From Clostridiales bacterium (lineage in GTDB: Bacteria; Bacillota; Clostridia; Lachnospirales; Lachnospiraceae): DNA of 64,000 nt. The position numbers and the translations under genes are program-made. Positions 31,473 to 40,613 of this stretch are shown one piece after another (the first letter of the stretch is position 1; each line of letters opens with the position of its first letter). Below the pieces are notes generated by a model, which had not been told where the DNA came from, made no database searches, and saw nothing but the letters and a program-made list of their open reading frames with translations. Location: positions 1-64,000 of the forward strand of contig JAATFT010000074.1 in NCBI GenBank assembly GCA_015655075.1, in the 5' to 3' direction.

Positions 31473-32654
31473 ATGATTCGGGATTTCAATATTTGCATAG
31501 GAACAAAATTTATATTTGGAAAGGATGCTCAGAAAGGGGTGGGAACTGAATTAAAATTAATGGGAGTAAAGAAGGTTTTGATTCATCATGACAATGGTAA
31601 GTTTCTATATAATACAGGGATTTTGGATGATATAAAGAAAAAGTTAGAGCAGCAAAATATATCAAGTATAGAGCTTGGCGGTGTATTACCGAATCCGAGA
31701 CTATCCCTTGTGGAAGAAGGGATAGAATTAGCTAAAAAAGAAAAAATTGATATGGTATTGGCAATTGGCGGAGGAAGTGTAATAGATTCTGCGAAAGCAA
31801 TTGGGTTAGGAGCTGTAACAGAAGAAGACGTATGGGATTTTTTTACAGAAAAGGCCGTGCCAAAGAAAACACTGCCGGTAGGTGTTGTTTTGACATACCC
31901 GGCAACAGGGAGTGAGTCCAGTGTAGTTGCGGTTGTAAATAATACGGCCGTGGGAATGAAATTATTAATCAGTTATCCATTGGTACGTCCGGCAATTGCA
32001 TTTATGAATCCAGAATTAACCTATTCTTTGCCAAAGTTTCTGACGGCATGTGGAGTTGTTGATATGTTTTCGCATGTATGTGAAAGATATTTTTCACCGG
32101 ATGAAGAAATTGGCGTTATGGATAGAATGTCGGAAGGAATTCTGAAGACACTTGTAGATTTGGGGCCCAAAGTACTGGAATTTCCATCAAATTATTCTTA
32201 TCGTGCAGAAATTATGTGGATAGGAACGATTGCTCATAACAATACGGTGGGAATTGGACGGGTGCAGGACTGGAGTACACATGAAATTGGAAATGAGCTG
32301 AGTGCATTATATGATACGCCCCATGGCGTGACACTTTCTATTATCATGGGAACCTGGATGAAATATGTGTATAAAAAGAAACCTGAAAGATTTGCACGGT
32401 ATGCCAGAGAAATTTTTGGCGTGGCATGGGACGGAAAAAATACTTTAGAAGCAGCTTATGAAGGAATCGTAAAGACAGAAGAATATTTTAAGCAGATGGG
32501 CATGCCGATTTCTTTTAAAGAATTTAATGTTCCGGCAGACAGAATTGAAGAAATGCTGGACCGTATTGCATTCCGTGGAGATGACTTCTGTATAGGTGGA
32601 ATCGTAAGATTAAACAGAGCGGACTGCCGAAATATTTATAATCTGGCTTTGTAG
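31473..32654 (+). CDS. Iron-containing alcohol dehydrogenase
   Basis: A 393-residue group III Fe-dependent dehydrogenase, closest in style to NADPH-dependent butanol dehydrogenase (BdhA/YugJ). The NAD(P) site is LAIGGGSVIDSAKAIG; metal ligands lie in VVDMFSHVCERYF, then DWSTHEIGNEL and YDTPHGVTL (Asp and three His). AAAGGAGG precedes ATG 31473; the longer frame from 31419 overlaps the HAD gene and is unlikely. It would interconvert an aldehyde or ketone and an alcohol, perhaps an aldose or short-chain aldehyde produced in the pathway; the substrate is unknown. Confidence 0.9.
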   Translation: MIRDFNICIGTKFIFGKDAQKGVGTELKLMGVKKVLIHHDNGKFLYNTGILDDIKKKLEQQNISSIELGGVLPNPRLSLVEEGIELAKKEKIDMVLAIGGGSVIDSAKAIGLGAVTEEDVWDFFTEKAVPKKTLPVGVVLTYPATGSESSVVAVVNNTAVGMKLLISYPLVRPAIAFMNPELTYSLPKFLTACGVVDMFSHVCERYFSPDEEIGVMDRMSEGILKTLVDLGPKVLEFPSNYSYRAEIMWIGTIAHNNTVGIGRVQDWSTHEIGNELSALYDTPHGVTLSIIMGTWMKYVYKKKPERFARYAREIFGVAWDGKNTLEAAYEGIVKTEEYFKQMGMPISFKEFNVPADRIEEMLDRIAFRGDDFCIGGIVRLNRADCRNIYNLAL

Positions 32655-32706
32655 AAAGTACAGAAATATGGATAGAAGATAAGCGAAAAGTGAGGGCGAA
32701 AGAGGT

Positions 32707-33615
32707 ATGAAAGTATTGAATTTTGGCTCATTGAATTTGGATTATACATATAAGGTACCACATATAGTAATACCTGGAGAAACGATAACTTCAATTAGCC
32801 TGAATATTTATCCCGGAGGTAAAGGATTGAATCAATCCGTCGCTCTGGCAAAAGCAGGTGCGGATGTCTATCATGCAGGGATGATTGGCGAAGATGGAAC
32901 GATGTTAAAACAAATTTGTGAGAAAAACGGTGTTAGAGTTCCATTTATCAGATATTCAGAGACAAGAACTGGAAATGCAATTATCCAAGTGGATGATAAC
33001 GGACAGAATTGTATTATTCTTTATCCAGGAGCAAATCGTCAGATTCAGAAAGAATTTATTAAAGAGGTATTGGAAAATTTTAAAGAAGGTGATATTCTTT
33101 TGCTGCAAAATGAAATCAATCATTTGCCGTATATTATAGATTGTGCATATGATCGGAAGATACAGATTATTTTAAATCCGTCGCCGTTTGATGAGCAGAT
33201 TCTGGAATGTGATTTAAAGAAAATTTCGATGTTCATATTAAATGAAGTAGAAGGAAAACAGATGACAGATGAGATAGAACCAGAAAAAATACTAGGAGTT
33301 ATGAAAAAAATGTATCCGGAGTCAAAGCTTGTACTAACATTAGGTGAAAAAGGCTCTGTTTATTGTAGTCGGGAGCAAAGTATACAGCAGGATATATTTC
33401 TGACTAAGGTAGAAGACACCACGGGAGCGGGAGATACATTTACCGGATATTTTATTTCAGATTTTTTTAAAGGCAAGAATCCAAAGCATGCGTTGAAAAT
33501 TGCAAGTATGGCATCTTCTATAGCTGTATCCAGAAAAGGTGCGGCGAGTGCAATTCCTTCGTTGGAGGAGGTTGTAAATAAATTAGAAGATTATGAAAAA
33601 ATAGGGGAGATGTAA
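32707..33615 (+). CDS. PfkB-family carbohydrate kinase, ribokinase-like
   Basis: A 302-residue kinase. The opening MKVLNFGSLNLDYTYKVPHI, the substrate motif YPGGKGLNQSVALAKAGADV with GMIGEDG, and the catalytic DTTGAGDTFTGYF match ribokinase well, better than the first PfkB gene of the island. It would convert ribose to ribose 5-phosphate if it is a true ribokinase, which fits with the nucleoside hydrolase upstream. GGGCGAAAGAGG precedes the ATG. It is the last gene of the island; a 229-bp AT-rich gap follows. Confidence 0.88.
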   Translation: MKVLNFGSLNLDYTYKVPHIVIPGETITSISLNIYPGGKGLNQSVALAKAGADVYHAGMIGEDGTMLKQICEKNGVRVPFIRYSETRTGNAIIQVDDNGQNCIILYPGANRQIQKEFIKEVLENFKEGDILLLQNEINHLPYIIDCAYDRKIQIILNPSPFDEQILECDLKKISMFILNEVEGKQMTDEIEPEKILGVMKKMYPESKLVLTLGEKGSVYCSREQSIQQDIFLTKVEDTTGAGDTFTGYFISDFFKGKNPKHALKIASMASSIAVSRKGAASAIPSLEEVVNKLEDYEKIGEM

Positions 33616-33844
33616 AGAAAATGTATGAAAAGAGATCTGTTTAACAAAATATAAAATATTTTTCATATTAAAGTCATTAAAAAAAGTGAAATTTGAATAT
33701 TAAAATGATTGTCAATCCGCTACGGTATAGAGCTATAAAAATGAAGATTTTATTTTCCTTTGCTAATCAAAAAAGAGATGATATAATAATATCAAAAAGT
33801 GTGATAAATATCAACTAAGCTTTATATTAAAAAGGAGTGATTTT

Positions 33845-34387
33845 ATGGTATATATTTTTTTAGCAGACGGATTTGAAGAAATTGAAGGGTTAACGGTGGT
33901 GGATTTATTAAGAAGAGCAGGTATAGAGATCCGTACGGTTTCCATTACCGGCACAAAACAGGTTATGGGTTCTCATAAAATAAAGGTGGAAGCGGACGAA
34001 ATCTTCGGTGAATCGGATTACGGCAAAGCGGACATGCTTGTATTGCCGGGAGGAATGCCCGGTACCAGACACCTGGCCGAACACCGGAGGCTGGTTGACT
34101 TGTTAAAGCAGGCGAATAAAGAGGAAAGAAATATTGCAGCAATCTGCGCCGCGCCAAGTGTACTGGGGTTGAACGGAATATTACAGGGAAAGAGGGCAAC
34201 CTGTTTTCCGGGATTTGAAGATAAACTGGCGGGAGCAAACGTTACGGGAAATAAAACGGAAACGGATGCCAACATTATAACCGGAAAGGGTATGGGCGCA
34301 GCCATTGATTTCTCGCTATGTATTATAAAAGAGCTAAAGGATGAGGAAACCGCCGGAAAAATTGCGGCCGCTATTCAGTATATTTAA
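33845..34387 (+). CDS. DJ-1/PfpI family protein (YajL/ThiJ-like)
   Basis: A 180-residue DJ-1 superfamily protein of the 4-methyl-5-thiazole/YajL group. Features are FLADGFEEIEGLTVVDLLRRAG (conserved Glu), LVLPGGMPGTRHLAEH, and the nucleophile elbow AAICAAPSVLG with the reactive Cys. Such proteins act as glyoxalase/deglycase or redox-sensing chaperones; the exact role is uncertain. AAAGGAG precedes the ATG. Its last 17 bases overlap the 3' end of the convergent symporter gene. Confidence 0.88.
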   Translation: MVYIFLADGFEEIEGLTVVDLLRRAGIEIRTVSITGTKQVMGSHKIKVEADEIFGESDYGKADMLVLPGGMPGTRHLAEHRRLVDLLKQANKEERNIAAICAAPSVLGLNGILQGKRATCFPGFEDKLAGANVTGNKTETDANIITGKGMGAAIDFSLCIIKELKDEETAGKIAAAIQYI

Positions 34388-35681
34388 TATCGCGGTATAA
34401 AAACCAAATGGATAAGACATTGGGGACAATCATAAAAGCATTGATCAGGTCTGAAAGCTCCCATACAAATTCCAGGGACAATACGGCGCCGATAAAAATC
34501 ATAACAATATAGCAGACGCGGTAGGTTCCGATTCCTTCTTTCCCGAAGAGATAGACCACCGCTTTTTCTCCGAAATAGGACCATCCGATTAGGGTGGCGG
34601 CGGCAAAAGCTATGATGGACAGGCCTAATATATAACCTCCGTAAGGAATCTGTTCAAAAGCAATGGTTGTTAATTCGGAGGCAGAGGCTCCTTTAGCGGA
34701 AAGAGGATTTTTTAAGATATTGGACACGATAACCAGTCCGGTAATTCCGCACATAATAACAGTATCCCAAAAAGTGGCGCTCATGGATACAAGGGCCTGA
34801 TTATGGGGATGATTGGTTTTTGCACTTGCGGCGGCGATTGCAGCGGTTCCTATGCCGGCTTCATTGGAAAAAAGCCCTCTTGCAATGCCGTATCTGGCTG
34901 CGGATTTAATGGTGCTTCCGATAAAACCGCCTGCCATGGCATTGGGAAGAAATGCGGAACGCAGGATTAATTGGAAGGCGGGCAGCAGGAATCGGCTGTT
35001 TATTACCAGCAGGACTACACAGGCCAGGATATAAAAGATGCCCATGGCGGGTACCAGCTTTGAACAGATATTTCCGATGGATTTTATCCCGCCTATGATT
35101 ACCAATCCGGTAATCAGGGCGGTAATAAAGCCCACTATATAGGGTGATAAACCCCATAAATCAGAAGTGACATCCGTTATGGAATTGGATTGGGTGGAAC
35201 ACCCCACACCGTAGGATGCGGCAAGGACAAGGAAACTGTATATAACTGCCAGGGGCTTGGAATGCAGGCCGTGTTCCAGAACATACATGGGTCCCCCGGA
35301 ATAGGTGCCGTCTTTTGCTATACGGCGGTAACTGATTCCAAGATAACATTCCCCATAAGTAGTCGCCATTCCCAGAACACCGGTTAACCAGATCCAAAGG
35401 ATGGCACCCGGCCCGCCCATTGCCACGGCAGTTGACACGCCGATAATATTACCGATTCCCAGTGTGGCGGCAAGGGTTGTGGCAAGTGCGCCGAAGCTGC
35501 TGGTTTCACCTTCCGAACTGGAGGAGGGTTTTGCCGACAGAAGGATTCCTTTGCCGATTTTCTTTTGAATGAATTTCAAACGAAAGGTAAGGAAAAGATG
35601 GGTGGCTAAAAGAACAATAATCATCGGGCCGTTCCAAAGCAGTTTATTTATATCCTTAATAACAGAAAGAATATCCTTCAT
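34371..35681 (-). CDS. Sodium:alanine/amino acid symporter, AGCS family
   Basis: A 436-residue membrane symporter with about ten to eleven spans. The AGCS signature blocks GIGNIIGVSTAVAMGGPGAI and WIWLTGVLGMATTYGECYLG are clear, as are GLFSNEAGIGTAAIAAASA and FGEKAVVYLFG. It imports alanine or glycine with sodium. It has its own promoter region in the repeat-containing space upstream (35682-35743) and is convergent and overlapping with the DJ-1-like gene. Confidence 0.91.
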   Translation of the reverse strand: MKDILSVIKDINKLLWNGPMIIVLLATHLFLTFRLKFIQKKIGKGILLSAKPSSSSEGETSSFGALATTLAATLGIGNIIGVSTAVAMGGPGAILWIWLTGVLGMATTYGECYLGISYRRIAKDGTYSGGPMYVLEHGLHSKPLAVIYSFLVLAASYGVGCSTQSNSITDVTSDLWGLSPYIVGFITALITGLVIIGGIKSIGNICSKLVPAMGIFYILACVVLLVINSRFLLPAFQLILRSAFLPNAMAGGFIGSTIKSAARYGIARGLFSNEAGIGTAAIAAASAKTNHPHNQALVSMSATFWDTVIMCGITGLVIVSNILKNPLSAKGASASELTTIAFEQIPYGGYILGLSIIAFAAATLIGWSYFGEKAVVYLFGKEGIGTYRVCYIVMIFIGAVLSLEFVWELSDLINAFMIVPNVLSIWFLYRDIKYTE

Positions 35682-35743
35682 ATCAATCCCTGATTATAAC
35701 AGTTTATACAATATATGAATCCAAAGGGACAATATATGAAAAT

Positions 35744-35940
35744 AATATAACTTATCGGAAGATGTTTTTTATCTTCCGATAAAAGGCGGTGTTTTTAACT
35801 GCCGTGCATCCGATTACAGGAACCTGATTTTGGTTCCTGTAATATAACTTATCGGAAGATGTTTTTTATCTTCCGATAAAAGGCGGTGCTTTTAACCGCC
35901 GTGCATCCGATTACAGAAACACGATTTTGGTTCCTGTAAT
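35744..35940. repeat. Triple-hairpin repeat, family B, two tandem copies
   Basis: Two direct units with a period of 97 bp (35744-35840 and 35841-35937) are nearly identical. Each holds three hairpins: ATCGGAAGAT/ATCTTCCGAT, GGCGGT/ACTGCC (ACCGCC in unit 2), and TTACAGGAACC/GGTTCCTGTAA (mismatched in unit 2). The second unit has compensating or degenerate changes in stems 2 and 3. It lies between the AGCS symporter and the SASP gene. Confidence 0.9.
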
Positions 35941-36165
35941 ATAAATTAAAGACAATTATAAAATTTATAAAATTAGGAATTTATAAATAGCAATTAAATC
36001 TGAAAAGAGTTCCATTACTTACCATTATAATATTTCCCTCTTCTGTAAACAATATTATCAAGATAAATGATTCATAAAACAAATCACTTATCTTAATCAA
36101 TTGGTATCTTGTTTTATACAAGTAATTAGTTGATACAAACAATCTTATCGTGGAGGTGAATAATT

Positions 36166-36405
36166 ATGGCAAGTAACAATAACAGCGGTTCTAACAGAAC
36201 GGAAGTACCACAAGCTAGAGAAGCACTTGACAGATTCAAAATGGAAATTGCATCTGAAATTGGTGTACCTTTAAAACAAGGTTACAACGGAGATTTAACC
36301 AGCGCACAGAATGGTTCTGTTGGCGGTGAAATGGTAAGACGAATGATCAAGAGACAGGAAGAATCTATGTCCGGTCAGAGTTCTTCTGGTTTGGGTTCAT
36401 TCTAA
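36166..36405 (+). CDS. Alpha/beta-type small acid-soluble spore protein
   Basis: A 79-residue SASP that coats and protects DNA in the dormant spore. The germination-protease cleavage site is EIASEIGV, followed by the conserved LTSAQNGSVGGEMVRRMI DNA-binding part. TGGAGGTGA lies about nine bases before the ATG. Such genes are made by the forespore sigma factor SigG; I cannot assign those boxes with confidence in the AT-rich upstream region. It is monocistronic with its own terminator and is direct evidence that the host lineage sporulates. Confidence 0.95.
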   Translation: MASNNNSGSNRTEVPQAREALDRFKMEIASEIGVPLKQGYNGDLTSAQNGSVGGEMVRRMIKRQEESMSGQSSSGLGSF

Positions 36406-36484
36406 AGCGAAAAAGATTAGAAGCAATAAGTTAACTTAAATTATACAACAAATGCTGCATAATTGCTTTATGAGTTAACCATAT

Positions 36485-36563
36485 AAAACATCATCTATAT
36501 ATACGATAAAAGATTTGGTGGAAACATTGAAAATAAGTTGTATATAGCAGGTGATGTTTTTTT
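36485..36563 (+). terminator. Terminator after SASP gene
   Basis: AACATCATCTATATA (36487-36501) pairs with TATATAGCAGGTGATGTT (36541-36558, small bulge), ending in T7. The intervening ~40 bases are AT-rich. Confidence 0.65.
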
Positions 36564-36722
36564 ATGCAACAGGAGGACTATTATTAAAATCAGCATCGGT
36601 AAATTGTCTGTAAATTTCAAGTAATTTTTTTCCTGGATTTGCCGTGAACCTGAAGGCAGAATCAGTTGCCTTAATCGCCCGGGTATGTTACAATCGAAGA
36701 TAAATATATGGGATACATCCGC

Positions 36723-36835
36723 TAGAGTGTGTTTGAAAAATGCTTGTACCGGGCTGGATGCTCCATTTTGTGCGACGCAGTATACCTCAAAGCGGGGCGG
36801 TCAGAACGGTGCAATGATTTTTCAAACACACTCTA
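36723..36835. repeat. MITE-like repeat, family A, copy 4 (internally deleted)
   Basis: A 113-bp derivative with perfect 19-bp ends TAGAGTGTGTTTGAAAAAT. It lacks about 50 bp of the centre present in the other copies (the GGAGCGATTTTGGGAGCG block). It lies in the space between the SASP terminator and glmM (36564-36930), where I see no gene. Confidence 0.85.
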
Positions 36836-36930
36836 AAGGGGCAGTATTGATTTGCAAAAGAAAATTTTTTTCTGAAAATAAACAGGAATGAAAACATATT
36901 ATTAAATTTTAAATTAAAGGAGTTATTCAT

Positions 36931-38280
36931 ATGGGTAAATATTTTGGAACGGACGGTTTCCGCGGGGAAGCAAACGTTGATTTAACTGTGGAGCATGCTT
37001 ATAAGGTAGGCAGATTTTTAGGATATTATTATGGTAAAGATCATAAGGCAAATGTAGTAATCGGTAAGGATACGAGGAGATCCAGTTATATGTTTGAATA
37101 TGCCCTGGTTTCGGGGTTGACGGCAAGCGGTGCGGATGTATACCTGCTTCATGTAACAAGCACTCCCAGTGTATCTTATTTAATAAGAAGTGAAAATTAT
37201 GACTGTGGAATTATGATTTCGGCAAGCCATAATCCCTATTATGACAATGGAATTAAAATTTTAAACGGAAGCGGATATAAACTGGAAGCAGAGGTGGAAG
37301 ATTTAATTGAAAAGTACATAGACGGCGAAGGAGAAAGCGTACCCTTTGCCAAAAGGGAAAAGATCGGAAAGACAACGGACTATTATATAGGAAGAAACCG
37401 GTATATCGGATATTTAATTTCTTTGGCTACACGCTCCTTTAACGGCGTGAAAGTCGGCCTTGACTGCGCCAACGGTTCTGCCTCCACCATTGCGAAAGGG
37501 GTATTTGATGCTTTAGGAGCAAAGACTTTTGCCATCCATAATGAACCCAATGGCGTTAATATTAATGACGGCTGCGGTTCCACCCATATAGAAACCCTCC
37601 AGAAATACGTAAAAGAGAATAAGCTGGATGTAGGTTTTGCCTTTGACGGAGATGCGGATCGCTGTTTAGCCGTGGACGATAAGGGCAATATTATAAACGG
37701 AGATTTAATTCTGTATATCTGCAGTGTGTATATGAAGGAGCGGGGAGAACTCAATAATAACACTGTCGTAACCACCGTCATGTCTAATATCGGATTGTAT
37801 AAAGCTTTGGATGAGAAAGACATTTTCTATGAAAAAACCGTCGTAGGGGATAAATATGTATATGAAAATATGCTGGAAAACGGACATTCTATCGGAGGGG
37901 AACAATCGGGGCATATTATTTTCAGCAAGCATGCAACCACCGGCGACGGAATCTTAACTTCCTTAAAAATAATGGAAGTTATTATGGAAAAGAAAATGAA
38001 GCTTTCACAGCTGGTTAAAGATGTGTACATTTACCCTCAGCTTTTAGTTAATGTTAAGGTTAAAAATAAAAAAACAGCCAGAGGAGATAAAAAAGTCATA
38101 AAGGCTGTGGAACGTGTGGCAAAAGAACTTGGTGAAGAAGGCCGGATTCTGGTCAGGGAGAGCGGTACGGAACCGGTAATCCGGGTTATGGTAGAAGCCA
38201 AAAGCTACGACCTGTGTAAACGTTATGTGGACAGTGTGACAGAAGTATTAAAGCGGCAGGGACATGTGATAAACGTTTAA
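36931..38280 (+). CDS. glmM: Phosphoglucosamine mutase
   Basis: A 449-residue enzyme that converts glucosamine 6-phosphate to glucosamine 1-phosphate for peptidoglycan precursors. The N-terminus GKYFGTDGFRGEANVDLT is the GlmM type. The phospho-serine loop is ISASHNPYYDNGIKI, the Mg2+ loop is FDGDADRCLAVD, the sugar loop is GGEQSGHIIF, and the phosphate-binding end is RESGTEPVIRVMVEA. AAAGGAG precedes the ATG. It is monocistronic, with a long leader and repeat-derived sequence upstream. Confidence 0.93.
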   Translation: MGKYFGTDGFRGEANVDLTVEHAYKVGRFLGYYYGKDHKANVVIGKDTRRSSYMFEYALVSGLTASGADVYLLHVTSTPSVSYLIRSENYDCGIMISASHNPYYDNGIKILNGSGYKLEAEVEDLIEKYIDGEGESVPFAKREKIGKTTDYYIGRNRYIGYLISLATRSFNGVKVGLDCANGSASTIAKGVFDALGAKTFAIHNEPNGVNINDGCGSTHIETLQKYVKENKLDVGFAFDGDADRCLAVDDKGNIINGDLILYICSVYMKERGELNNNTVVTTVMSNIGLYKALDEKDIFYEKTVVGDKYVYENMLENGHSIGGEQSGHIIFSKHATTGDGILTSLKIMEVIMEKKMKLSQLVKDVYIYPQLLVNVKVKNKKTARGDKKVIKAVERVAKELGEEGRILVRESGTEPVIRVMVEAKSYDLCKRYVDSVTEVLKRQGHVINV

Positions 38281-38633
38281 GAAAAAAATTATGGCATTTA
38301 CAAATCAGCTATGTTATAATATACTAATGTCAAAACGTCAGAGCGGGAATCTGCCCTATTTTAGATGGATTATCCAATATGAAAGAGATGTGGCTGTTCC
38401 ATCTGATTTTTACGCGCCTATGCACGGCCGCCTGTAAAAATTATATTTAGAGGTGTTATATGCAGGCAGGATCAGAATTCATGCAGGGTTTGCCGGGCAA
38501 AGGAAACAGTTACAAAAGGATTTGATTTTTATATTTTCGTTATTACCATGGATACCAGTGAAAAGTACATTGACGGAAAAATAACAGGGATCGTATCAGG
38601 AATATACGTTCACATATTAAGGAGGAAATTTTG
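38281..38633 (+). other. Spacer and long leader of tig
   Basis: TATAAT at 38315-38320, with a weak TGGCAT 17 bases upstream, may be the tig promoter, giving a leader of about 300 nt. Between 38400 and 38440 a short stretch (TGCACGGC with flanking CGCC) faintly recalls family B. I find no gene and no riboswitch that I can name. Confidence 0.4.
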
Positions 38634-39920
38634 ATGAGTTTACAAGTGGAAAGATTGGAAAAAAATATGGTGAAGCTGACCATAGAAGCTGCGGCAGAAG
38701 AGTTTGAAGCTGCAATAGAAAAAGCCTATGTGAAAAATAAAAATAAAATTAATGTCCAGGGTTTTCGGAAAGGGAAAGCTCCCCGCACCATAATTGAAAG
38801 AATGTATGGAGCAAGTGTATTTTATGAAGATGCAGCAAATTTTGTAATACAGGATGCCTATGAAAAAGCGGCGGAGGAAAGCGGACTGGATATAGTTTCA
38901 AGGCCGGAAATTGACGTGGTCCAGGTTGAAAAGGGTAAGCCGTTTGTTTTTACGGCTGAAGTGGCCGTAAAACCGGAAGCGACGTTGGGAGCTTACAAGG
39001 ATATTGAAGTAGAGAAGACTCCCGTTGACGTAACGCAAGAGGAAGTTATGGCTGAAATAGATAAAGTAAGAGAGCAGAACTCCAGAATAATAACCATAGA
39101 AGACAGACCGGTTACGGATAAGGATATCGTTGTCATTGATTTTGAAGGATTTGTTGACGGTGAACCTTTTGAAGGCAGCAAAGGGGAGGATTATTCCTTA
39201 ACCATTGGCTCCCATTCCTTTGTGGATACTTTTGAAGAGCAGCTTATCGGTAAGTCCATTGGAGAGGAAGCAGAGGTTAAGGTAACCTTCCCGGCGGAAT
39301 ATCATGCTGCCGACTTAGCAGGCAAGCCGGCAGTGTTTCAGGTAAAGATAAAAGAAATCAAAACAAAAGAACTGCCGGAATTAGATGATGACTTTGCTCA
39401 GGATGTTTCTGAATTTGATACTTTGGATGAATATAAGGAAGACATGAAAGCAACAATTTTAGAGAAAAAAGAAAAGGAAGCTAAGATTGCAAAGGAAAAT
39501 AAAGTAGTTGAAAAGATTATTGAAAATACAGCCATGGATATACCGGAAGCTATGATTGAAACCCAGGTCAGACAAATGGCGGATGACTTTGCACAGAGAT
39601 TAAAGGCTCAGGGCTTAACGATTGAGCAATATTTCCAGTTTACCGGTTTGGACAGCAAGAAATTATTTGACCAGATGAGGCCTCAGGCTGTAAAGAGAAT
39701 TAAAAGCAGGTTAGTACTGGAAGCAGTGGTAAAAGCTGAAGATATAACCGTACCGGAGGAGGAAGTAGATAAAGAATTAACCCAGATGGCGGAAACCTAT
39801 AAGATGGAATTGGATAAGATGAAAGAATTAATCAGTGAAAAAGAAAAAGAACAAATTATTATGGATATGGCCGTGCAAAAAGCAGTGGATTTCATAACAG
39901 AAGCGGCAGTGGAAGTATAA
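38634..39920 (+). CDS. tig: Trigger factor, ribosome-associated chaperone
   Basis: A 428-residue chaperone and prolyl isomerase at the ribosome exit tunnel. The ribosome-docking loop is VQGFRKGKAPRTIIERMYG (the GFRxGKxP signature). The central PPIase (FKBP-like) domain starts near DKDIVVIDFEGFVDGEPFEG, and a long helical C-terminal arm follows. AAGGAGG sits eight bases before ATG 38634; TTG 38631 is also in frame but too close. It leads the tig-clpP-clpX-lon-engB series, a conserved protein quality-control order in Firmicutes. Confidence 0.95.
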   Translation: MSLQVERLEKNMVKLTIEAAAEEFEAAIEKAYVKNKNKINVQGFRKGKAPRTIIERMYGASVFYEDAANFVIQDAYEKAAEESGLDIVSRPEIDVVQVEKGKPFVFTAEVAVKPEATLGAYKDIEVEKTPVDVTQEEVMAEIDKVREQNSRIITIEDRPVTDKDIVVIDFEGFVDGEPFEGSKGEDYSLTIGSHSFVDTFEEQLIGKSIGEEAEVKVTFPAEYHAADLAGKPAVFQVKIKEIKTKELPELDDDFAQDVSEFDTLDEYKEDMKATILEKKEKEAKIAKENKVVEKIIENTAMDIPEAMIETQVRQMADDFAQRLKAQGLTIEQYFQFTGLDSKKLFDQMRPQAVKRIKSRLVLEAVVKAEDITVPEEEVDKELTQMAETYKMELDKMKELISEKEKEQIIMDMAVQKAVDFITEAAVEV

Positions 39921-39995
39921 TTGGATTAGCATGCACCTTTTTAAAACGGCGGTTACTGCTGTCTTAAGGTGTAATATAAAAAAGGAGGATTTACT

Positions 39996-40577
39996 ATGAG
40001 TTTAGTACCTTATGTCATTGAACAAACAAGCCGCGGTGAAAGATCCTACGACATTTATTCCAGGTTATTAAAAGAAAGAATTATTTTCTTAGGAGAAGAC
40101 GTTTCTGATGTTTCAGCAAGTTTAATTGTAGCCCAACTATTGTTTTTAGAATCAGAAGACCCGGGAAAAGACGTCAATCTCTACATTAACAGCCCGGGGG
40201 GTTCCGTAACAGCAGGCATGGCTATTTACGATACCATGAACTATATTAAATGTGATGTGTCCACTATCTGTATTGGTATGGCTGCCAGCATGGGAGCATT
40301 CCTTTTAGCCGGCGGCACCAAGGGCAAAAGATTTGCGCTGCCCAATGCGGAAGTCATGATTCATCAGCCTTCAGGCGGTGCCAAAGGCCAGGCTACGGAT
40401 ATTAAGATAGTTGCCGAAAATATATTAAAGACGAAAAAGAAATTAAATGAAATCCTTGCGTCAAACACAGGCAAGCCTTTAGAGGTAATAGAAGTCGATA
40501 CGGAAAGAGATTATTACATGAGCGCAGAAGAAGCAAAGGCTTATGGTATTATTGACAGTATAATGGTAAGCAGGTAA
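39996..40577 (+). CDS. clpP: ATP-dependent Clp protease proteolytic subunit
   Basis: A 193-residue serine protease forming the ClpP barrel. The catalytic Ser is in [14 protein letters not shown], the catalytic His in [14 protein letters not shown], and the Asp lies in the later helix region ([15 protein letters not shown]). N-terminal [20 protein letters not shown] is typical. AAAGGAGG precedes the ATG. It works with ClpX encoded 36 bases downstream. The short gap from tig contains a CACCTTTTTAA/TTAAGGTG stem. Confidence 0.96.
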   Translation: MSLVPYVIEQTSRGERSYDIYSRLLKERIIFLGEDVSDVSASLIVAQLLFLESEDPGKDVNLYINSPGGSVTAGMAIYDTMNYIKCDVSTICIGMAASMGAFLLAGGTKGKRFALPNAEVMIHQPSGGAKGQATDIKIVAENILKTKKKLNEILASNTGKPLEVIEVDTERDYYMSAEEAKAYGIIDSIMVSR

Positions 40578-40613
40578 TTGTAAAAGACGGAAAGGAAGGG
40601 AGATGGTAAATGA

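Noticed and set aside
35744..35940. A CRISPR array in the tandem repeat
   Set aside because: There are only two 97-bp units without spacers; each has three internal hairpins, and the same unit occurs singly elsewhere.
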